NCBI GenBank assembly: GCA_003284445.1
Contig: QBVH01000002.1
Coordinates: 41,848-105,847, forward strand
Direction: 5' to 3'
Source: Prochlorococcus sp. AG-311-D23
GTDB lineage: Bacteria; Cyanobacteriota; Cyanobacteriia; PCC-6307; Cyanobiaceae
DNA: 64,000 nt
The notes below the pieces were generated by a model, which saw only the letters and a program-made list of their open reading frames with translations, was not told where the DNA came from and did no database searches. Each line of letters starts with the position of its first letter. Position 1 is the stretch's first letter. The position numbers and the translations under genes were made by a program. Below are positions 58,801 through 64,000 of the stretch, one piece after another.

Positions 58801-60461
58801 AGCAATTAGAAATTAAAGTAGCTCAAGGTGCAAAGCCTGGAGAAGGAGGGCAACTACCAGGACCTAAGGTTGATGAATATATAGCCAAGCTTCGTAATAG
58901 CAAACCAGGAGTAGCTCTTATCTCTCCTCCGCCTCATCATGATATCTATTCCATAGAAGATCTAGCCCAGCTTATTCATGACCTACATCAAATAAATCCA
59001 ACTGCAAAAGTCAGTGTGAAATTGGTTGCTGAGATAGGTATTGGCACAATTGCAGGGGGAGTAGCAAAAGCCAATGCTGATGTCATCCAAATCTCAGGAC
59101 ATGATGGAGGAACCGGTGCATCTCCTCTTAGTTCAATAAAACATGCTGGTTTGCCATGGGAACTTGGATTAACGGAAGTTCATCGCTCTTTATTAGAAAA
59201 TGGTCTGCGCGAAAGGGTTTTACTAAGAGCAGATGGAGGTCTAAAGACAGGATGGGATGTGCTAATTGCAGCTTTACTTGGAGCAGAAGAATATGGTTTT
59301 GGAACAGTGGCAATGATTGCCGAAGGTTGCATAATGGCGAGGATTTGCCATACAAACAAATGTCCTGTAGGCATAGCAACTCAGCAAGAAGGCTTAAGAA
59401 AAAGATTCCCAGGATTACCAGAACATGTAGTTAACTTTTTCATCTTCGTAGCAGAGGAAGTAAGACAATTAATGAGTCGAGTTGGAGTAGCAAAATTTGA
59501 GGATCTCATTGGAAGAACTGATCTATTAATTCCAAGAAATATAAACTTAACTAAAACAAAAGAAGTTGACCTATCTAGCCTTCTCAAACCTATAGATAAT
59601 TCAACAGATCGTTCATGGTTAAGCCACGAAATTGAAGCTCATAGCAACGGAGAAGTTCTTGAAAATGCTCTACTAAAAGATGAAGAAATTTCTAATGCAC
59701 TCCAAAATCAGGGAAGCATTATTAAAGAAATTCCAATTGTTAATACAGATAGAAGTGTTTGTGCACGAATCTCTGGAGAAATAGCTAAAAAATATGGAAA
59801 TAAAGGTTTTAATGGGAATTTAAATTTGATATTTAAAGGTTCAGCGGGGCAAAGCTTTGGTGCATTTATTTTAAAAGGAATGAATATTTCTTTGATAGGA
59901 GAAGCTAATGATTATGTAGGAAAAGGCATTAACGGAGGTTCCATTACGATTGTTCCCGAAATTATCAATGACATATCTAACACTCAGGTGATACTTGGCA
60001 ATACATGTCTATATGGAGCAACTGGTGGAAAATTATTCGCCCTTGGAATAGCTGGGGAACGTTTTGGTGTTCGCAATAGTGGAGCTCATGCTGTTATTGA
60101 AGGAGCTGGAGACCATTGTTGCGAATATATGACTGGAGGAGTAGTTGTTGTGCTTGGAAAAACTGGAAGAAATATCGGAGCAGGAATGACTGGAGGTATA
60201 GCTTTTATTCTTGATAAAAAAAATGAACTTGACTTAAGAATGAATAAAGAAATTGTTGAGGTCCATCATTTAACTGCAACTAACCAAGAACAATTCTTAA
60301 ATGACTTAATTTTTGAATATCATCAGAAAACGGAAAGTCTTTTAGCACAAAAGATTCTCGCAGACTGGTCTTTATGGAAGAAATTATTTAAAGTAGTAGT
60401 TCCTCCAAGCGAAAAAAGTAAACTAGGTATTGAGGAAGTGCTCGAGAAAGCTACAATTTAG
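55872..60461 (+). CDS. gltB: Ferredoxin-dependent glutamate synthase
   Basis: 1529-aa Fd-GOGAT (also called glsF/gltS), which makes glutamate from glutamine and 2-oxoglutarate using photosynthetic electrons. The N-terminal nucleophile-type amidotransferase starts at Cys28 (KDSCGVGFIASVEGKKNHWV), after a short propeptide. The central FMN domain carries GGKSNSGEGGEDPARFNVLD and the [3Fe-4S] motif CIMARICHTNKCPVG (CxxxxxCxxxxC, about residue 1153). The C-terminal GXGXG beta-helix domain (GGVVVVLGKTGRNIGAGMTG) closes it. No NADPH-binding gltD is adjacent, which supports the ferredoxin form. It assimilates ammonium released by the urease genes at 34 kb. Confidence 0.96.
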   Translation: MHQRLFRSNWPYCDSTYPEAFSGEKDSCGVGFIASVEGKKNHWVLSQALRGLSCMEHRGGCGGDGDSGDGAGILCEIPWSYLREVWDTAKQCESQSSGVGMIFMPKDINNREIARKICEQEAECLGLTSKGWRNVPVNEEVLGKLARENEPFITQWIVHIKDKDINLEALLFRLKQRISNRANIELKEDKLGLYICSLSSKTIVYKGMVRSEILAPYYADLKDERFEVSYAVYHRRFSTNTLPKWPLAQPMRLLGHNGEINTLLGNINWAKATETDISSVWKDDSNDLKPIVNNLFSDSANLDLNLELLVRSGRPITDSLLTLIPEAFRDQPELINKPEITAFYEYAAGTQEPWDGPALIVFTDGRNIGATLDRNGLRPARYCITKNGYVVMGSETGVVELEENQIQEKGRLGPGQMLAVDLENKRILRNWDVKEESANRYPYLDWLKANRINISTQNWEINNQFDKQELLQQQIAFGFSAEDFDYIINDMAANAKEPTYCMGDDIPLAILSNKSHILYDYFKQRFAQVTNPPIDPLREKLVTSLEMHLGVRKAPLSPKAESAKLIHIKSPIINEKELTSIKNSELSFKLISTLIPINVDNFKLEEGLKNLCQEAEDSVINGAEILILSDRNISRENSYIPPLLAVGAVHHHLLKKGLRLKASIIIDTAQCWSTHHIACLIGFGASAICPWLTWETTRHWWQLPKTQKLISDGKLSNLSIEIAQYNVKKAMEDGLRKILSKIGISVLASYHGAQIFEAIGIGGDLIDLAFKGTTSRIAGLTLSELSIETISFHKKAFPELEQKKLDFNGFVQYRRTGEFHLNNPEMSKILHAAVKAGPRYDHFKTYQQLLESRPATTLRDLLTFKTATQPLPLDQIESVESICQRFCTGGMSLGALSREAHEVLAIAMNRIGGKSNSGEGGEDPARFNVLDDVDENNQSKILPNLKGLVNGDTACSAIKQIASGRFGVTPEYLTSGKQLEIKVAQGAKPGEGGQLPGPKVDEYIAKLRNSKPGVALISPPPHHDIYSIEDLAQLIHDLHQINPTAKVSVKLVAEIGIGTIAGGVAKANADVIQISGHDGGTGASPLSSIKHAGLPWELGLTEVHRSLLENGLRERVLLRADGGLKTGWDVLIAALLGAEEYGFGTVAMIAEGCIMARICHTNKCPVGIATQQEGLRKRFPGLPEHVVNFFIFVAEEVRQLMSRVGVAKFEDLIGRTDLLIPRNINLTKTKEVDLSSLLKPIDNSTDRSWLSHEIEAHSNGEVLENALLKDEEISNALQNQGSIIKEIPIVNTDRSVCARISGEIAKKYGNKGFNGNLNLIFKGSAGQSFGAFILKGMNISLIGEANDYVGKGINGGSITIVPEIINDISNTQVILGNTCLYGATGGKLFALGIAGERFGVRNSGAHAVIEGAGDHCCEYMTGGVVVVLGKTGRNIGAGMTGGIAFILDKKNELDLRMNKEIVEVHHLTATNQEQFLNDLIFEYHQKTESLLAQKILADWSLWKKLFKVVVPPSEKSKLGIEEVLEKATI

Positions 60462-60471
60462 ATAGACAAGA

Positions 60472-60783
60472 ATGCCTATATTTATTAAGACAGAAAAGTT
60501 TAAGAAGGAAACCTTAAAATTATCAAATAGTGAAAGAAAAAAATTCTTATTAATGCATAAACAATGGGTCGAAGATATTAGTAAATCTGGCCATTACATT
60601 CATAGCGGATATTTAATAAATGAAGAAAAAAGGCCAGGTGGAGGCGGTTTATTAATTTTTGAAGCAAGGGATTATTTGACAGCAAAAAAAATGATCGGGA
60701 ATGATCCCATGATTAAAAATGAATTAGTTATTTGGGATCTTCAAGAATGGGTTTCAATTGATGGAAGTCAACCAAAATTGTAA
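60472..60783 (+). CDS. YCII-family protein
   Basis: 103-aa protein of the YciI/YCII fold. MPIFIKTEKFKKETLKLSNS, MHKQWVEDISKSGHYIHSGY and GGGGLLIFEARDYLTAKKMI-like residues (GGGLLIFEARDYLTAKKMIG), then NDPMIKNELV, fit the family, whose His-Asp pair is in the KSGHYIHSG and NDP stretches. Biochemical role is unknown. It follows gltB by 10 bp and is convergent with lipA, with only 2 bp between the stops. Confidence 0.82.
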   Translation: MPIFIKTEKFKKETLKLSNSERKKFLLMHKQWVEDISKSGHYIHSGYLINEEKRPGGGGLLIFEARDYLTAKKMIGNDPMIKNELVIWDLQEWVSIDGSQPKL

Positions 60784-60785
60784 AA

Positions 60786-61655
60786 TCATCTTGGATGAGA
60801 CATCATTAATTTTTTCACTTCTCCAGCGTGATAGCTACTTCTAGTTAATGGTGAACTAATGACCTGTAAAAAACCTAATTTATTTTCTCCCTGAACTCGG
60901 TAATTATCAAATTGCGAAGGAGATACAAATCTATTGACAGGTAAATGTTTTGGTCCGGGTGACAAATATTGTCCAATAGTTACTATATCCACTTTATTTG
61001 CATGAAGATCAGATAGAACACTCAAAATCTCTTCATCTGTTTCTCCTAATCCAGCCATTAATCCTGATTTTGTATAAACTCTTGGCCAACCTTCGCGAAC
61101 TCTTTTTAATAATTCCAAAGACCTTTCATATTTGCCTTGAGGTCTGACTCTTGGATAGAGCCTTGGAACAGTCTCGATATTGTGATTTAAAACATTTGGA
61201 GCAGCGTCCAAAATAACTTTCAAAGCATCCCAATTTCCGCAAAGATCTGGGATCAAGACTTCAATAGAAGTAAAAGGAGATTTACTTTGAACAGCCTTAA
61301 TACATTTCAAAAATTGACTAGCGCCACCATCTTCTAAATCATCACGATTAACGGAAGTTATTACAACATGAGTTAAGCCCATCCTAGAAACAGCTTCTCC
61401 TAAACGATCAGGTTCTGATGGGTCTAAGAGCCTTTTCGAATTATCAAATGAGATATCGCAATAAGGACATTTCCTAGTGCAAGCAGGTCCCATTATTAAA
61501 AAAGTAGCAGTACCTCCTGCAAAACACTCTCCAATATTTGGACAACTTGCTTCCTGACAAACTGTATTGAGTTTTAAATCAACTAATAGATCAGCCACAT
61601 TGCCAATCCTCTCTTGCTGTGGTGCTTTAACACGTAGCCAGTCTGGTTTAAGCAA
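60786..61655 (-). CDS. lipA: Lipoyl synthase
   Basis: 289-aa radical SAM enzyme inserting sulfur into octanoyl-protein to make lipoyl groups. N-terminal auxiliary cluster [13 protein letters not shown]; radical SAM cluster CTRKCPYC in [31 protein letters not shown] and [20 protein letters not shown] as downstream motifs; the C-terminal RSSYHAGE serine is present. Length is normal. It is convergent with the YCII gene, and about 140 bp downstream of the cobalamin gene on the same strand. Confidence 0.96.
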   Translation of the reverse strand: MLKPDWLRVKAPQQERIGNVADLLVDLKLNTVCQEASCPNIGECFAGGTATFLIMGPACTRKCPYCDISFDNSKRLLDPSEPDRLGEAVSRMGLTHVVITSVNRDDLEDGGASQFLKCIKAVQSKSPFTSIEVLIPDLCGNWDALKVILDAAPNVLNHNIETVPRLYPRVRPQGKYERSLELLKRVREGWPRVYTKSGLMAGLGETDEEILSVLSDLHANKVDIVTIGQYLSPGPKHLPVNRFVSPSQFDNYRVQGENKLGFLQVISSPLTRSSYHAGEVKKLMMSHPR

Positions 61656-61793
61656 AGCTCTTTTAATAACAAACTAACTCTAGAAAGAATTTCAAGATTG
61701 ACTTGATTTTTTAACTTCTTCTAAACCTAACAACCTCAAAAAAGCCTAAAACTAAGTACTAGATTTTCTGATGCGAAGTAGCAAACAAAAAAA

Positions 61794-63689
61794 TTAATTA
61801 GAGAGGTATCCTCGTGGCGTCAAAAACTTATTGTTTTTGATAAAACTCTGACTATTACCAACAATCAAAATTGTAAGCATATCGACCTGATCAAATGGCA
61901 AAGTTTCAAGAGTATGTAGTTCAATGCTTTCCTCTGGCCTCCCAAGCTGTCGAGCAATCGCAACAGGAGTACTTGGATTGCGAAATTCAAGTAATAAATC
62001 AACTGTCTTTTTTAACTGCCAATCACGTTTTATTGATTTTGGATTAAATATTGCAAGAACAAAGTCACCTATTGCTGCACTTTTTATTCTCTTCTCAATT
62101 TGAGGCCATGGAGTCAAAAGATCACTTAAAGATATAGAACAAAAATCATGCATAAAAGGAGCTCCTACTTTTGCAGCAGCCATTTGAAAAGAGCTGATAC
62201 CTGGATGAACTTGAAATAAAGGTCTTGAATCAATCCTTTCATTCAGCCAAAGATCGAGAGCCAAGCCTGCCATTCCATAAATCCCACTGTCGCCAGAGGA
62301 AACAAGAGCAACCTTTACTCCCTCTTTTGCAAGGTCAAGAGCATGTTGGCAACGATCTTTTTCAAAGGTTAATTCTGAATCAATTCGAACCTGATCATGA
62401 CGTCGTATTGATTCCAAATAATTTAAATAAGGGCCATAACCGATCCAAACAGAGCATCTAGTTAAAGCTTGGCGTGAGTCAGAAGTGAGCATTTTCAATT
62501 CTCCAGGACCACTGCCAATCAAATGCAATTCACCTTTATGTGGGGCAAAAGGGTTCTCAACCTCAGCTATTGCAATTGTTACGGCACCAAATTCCCCTTC
62601 ATTGGAATAATAGATTTGTTTGTTTTGTATTAGCCGTCCGCGCTGATCTCCTGCCAAAATTGCCGCAGCTTCTGCAACTGAGGCTGTTCCCATTTCATTC
62701 AAAACCACATTTGAAGGAGTAGGAACATTGACTTCTGAAAGTTCAAGAGCACTAAAGAAATAAATTGGCCATTCATTTCTCTTTGATAAATTCAATAATC
62801 CAATTTCATCATTTTTTTTGTCGATAGTTGCGATGAAAGAGATTGAAAGAAGTGATAAACCATTTTGATTAAAAGAATCATTAATTGCTCTTTGAATGAC
62901 CTTTTCATCTGTATTTCTCTCACAGCCAATTCCAATAATTAGTTTCGGTGGGTGCCATGAACAAATATTCCTATTTTCTTGACCTATATATAAGTCGATA
63001 TTTTCGAAAGCTATTGGATCGCTTTTCTCTAAAAAAGAAAAATTGGAACAAGCTTTTAATTTCTGCCACAATTTTGATCCTTCAGATTGAAAAACAACCT
63101 TTTTTTGCTCTTTGGACTGCCTAATCATTAACTTTCGCCAATCGGCATTATCCCCGCCTCTTTTCCAACCCCAGCCTTCGCCAAAACAATCTAATGGGAT
63201 TCTTTTTTCTGTAAATGAATCAGAAGTACAAATTGATTCGGCCTCTAAAGCAGCTGCTAATTCATTAGCAAATCTATCTCCGCCTTGATGATGACCTCCC
63301 AAAACGGTAATAACATTTTTAGCTTTTGAATCCATTACAAGTATCGCTGGATCATTTTCTTTAGATTTAACGAAAGGAGCTATGAGCCTCACAACAGCAC
63401 CAATTGAGCCGATAAAAATTAATTTATTATTTTTCAGCCAATGATCTCTCAAAAAAGCAATTGGTAAGGATTCAACTAAACCTTCAATTTTTTGTTCTGC
63501 TGAAAGAGCTGAAGCTTCAGATATAAAAACTTGATCTACATGTTTGCTTGCTTTTAATCTCTCAAGCAAAGGCAATGAGCTTAATGAAAATCCATAAGCA
63601 ATTATTCTTGGAGTTTTAACCAAAGTTTTTTCCGGAACAACAAGTATAGACAGCTTTATCTTGGTACATTTCAACAAAAAACCCATCAA
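61794..63689 (-). CDS. cobJ: CbiG-CobJ fusion (cobalt-precorrin-5A hydrolase/precorrin-3B C17-methyltransferase)
   Basis: 631-aa bifunctional cobalamin-pathway enzyme. The N-terminal roughly 360 residues are CbiG-like (LLERLKASKHVDQVFISEAS, FIGSIGAVVRLIAPFV, DSKAKNVITVLGGHHQGGDR, ILAGDQRGRLIQNKQIY-type end). From about residue 388 a tetrapyrrole methylase domain follows: HLIGSGPGELKMLTSDSRQA, SSGDSGIYGMAGLALDLW (SAM pocket), and FQMAAAKVGAPFMHDFCSIS. Fusions like this are known in cyanobacteria. The likely use here is vitamin B12 synthesis. The start may be the second ATG (MGFLLK) rather than the first. Confidence 0.92.
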   Translation of the reverse strand: MMGFLLKCTKIKLSILVVPEKTLVKTPRIIAYGFSLSSLPLLERLKASKHVDQVFISEASALSAEQKIEGLVESLPIAFLRDHWLKNNKLIFIGSIGAVVRLIAPFVKSKENDPAILVMDSKAKNVITVLGGHHQGGDRFANELAAALEAESICTSDSFTEKRIPLDCFGEGWGWKRGGDNADWRKLMIRQSKEQKKVVFQSEGSKLWQKLKACSNFSFLEKSDPIAFENIDLYIGQENRNICSWHPPKLIIGIGCERNTDEKVIQRAINDSFNQNGLSLLSISFIATIDKKNDEIGLLNLSKRNEWPIYFFSALELSEVNVPTPSNVVLNEMGTASVAEAAAILAGDQRGRLIQNKQIYYSNEGEFGAVTIAIAEVENPFAPHKGELHLIGSGPGELKMLTSDSRQALTRCSVWIGYGPYLNYLESIRRHDQVRIDSELTFEKDRCQHALDLAKEGVKVALVSSGDSGIYGMAGLALDLWLNERIDSRPLFQVHPGISSFQMAAAKVGAPFMHDFCSISLSDLLTPWPQIEKRIKSAAIGDFVLAIFNPKSIKRDWQLKKTVDLLLEFRNPSTPVAIARQLGRPEESIELHTLETLPFDQVDMLTILIVGNSQSFIKNNKFLTPRGYLSN

Positions 63690-64000
63690 AAAGATTCAAT
63701 AACCATAAAGAAACAATTTTCAATCGCAAAAATACAATGGTTGTTATACCTATGCATAAATACTCAAAGAAAATCTAGCAATCGAAAAACATTACGACAA
63801 CTAGGCTAGCCGCCAATTTTGACCAATTTTAATTTAATATATTTATCATCAAAAACTAAAATGTGAAATTTCATTGATTCTTTGTTTCGCCTCTCAAAAA
63901 ATTGAGGCCAAACAAAGTTTTGAATTTCGAATCAACACACAAAAAAAGTGTAGAACATTTGTTACACGCAACAGTAGTAACTGAGTCTCTGTTTTATGAT
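63690..64000. other. Terminal non-coding segment with a strong hairpin
   Basis: 311 bp with no credible ORF. It contains a hairpin at 63880-63917: CTTTGTTT pairs with AAACAAAG, and after one mismatch GCCTC pairs with GAGGC, around the loop TCAAAAAATT. In related Prochlorococcus, psaA-psaB often lie beside cobJ, so this could be the psaA upstream region and the hairpin the known psaA RNA motif. The neighbour is outside the window, so this is inference. Confidence 0.45.

Noticed and set aside
59156-59434. Open frames on both strands inside glutamate synthase
   Set aside because: They lie fully within the conserved FMN/Fe-S region of gltB and have no start signals or protein-like composition.

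Overview
The window looks like chromosomal DNA from Prochlorococcus, most likely a low-light-adapted lineage of the NATL type. The clues are low G+C, dense gene packing, cyanobacterium-only families (DUF1830, DUF1997, DUF3493, DUF3721, DUF4278), ferredoxin-type glutamate synthase, LL-diaminopimelate aminotransferase, an Sll0418-type quinone methyltransferase, a high-light-inducible-like peptide, and urt/ure urea genes. The strain is inference; no 16S gene or marker alignment is present.

Layout. 1-13.6 kb is core: the 5' part of rpoB, a TatD nuclease, rpsT, hisD, rpiA, an HtrA protease, the translation/transcription operon rimP-nusA-ylxR-infB, a DUF3493 protein, tRNA-Thr(CGT) and folE. 13.9-15.4 kb holds two DUF3721 proteins (one with a striking 10-residue repeat) and a ribbon-helix-helix protein. 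15.5-21.9 kb is a zinc island: znuB, zur, znuC and znuA, an orphan 105-aa protein, a COG0523 GTPase and a WD40 protein. A Zur-box-like palindrome lies between znuC and znuA. 22-25.8 kb is a hypervariable stretch of very small genes, terminators, a candidate structured RNA, a 2OG-Fe(II) oxygenase, a 36-aa Hlip-like ORF and a two-CxxC mini-protein.

25.8-36.2 kb is a complete urea module: the UrtABCDE ABC transporter behind a good NtcA-type promoter, ureGFE in the same direction, and ureDABC divergent from them. 36.2-40.6 kb has a DUF1830 protein, a porin-like protein and several small genes (including a newly read 44-aa protein with a duplicated DPYE unit), an RRM protein, rpsU and an AbrB-family membrane protein. 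40.8-50.8 kb carries a cobalamin-binding radical SAM protein, a CPBP protease, clpS, dapL, rne-rnhB, a DUF1997 protein, pheA, the quinone methyltransferase and a Lon-N-domain protein. 50.8-55.6 kb is the str operon rpsL-rpsG-fusA-tuf-rpsJ. 55.9-63.7 kb has the ferredoxin-GOGAT gene, a YCII protein, lipA and a CbiG-CobJ fusion. The last 300 bp hold a strong hairpin with no gene after it inside the window.

How they work together. Urea is imported by Urt, hydrolysed by nickel urease (UreABC, matured by UreDEFG), and the ammonium is assimilated through the GS/GOGAT cycle represented here by GlsF. The zinc island couples uptake (ZnuABC), sensing (Zur) and probably metal delivery (COG0523 GTPase). 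The most interesting observation is that the ZnuA insert and the GTPase insert appear to be copies of the same roughly 110-residue domain, which I cannot assign to a named family.
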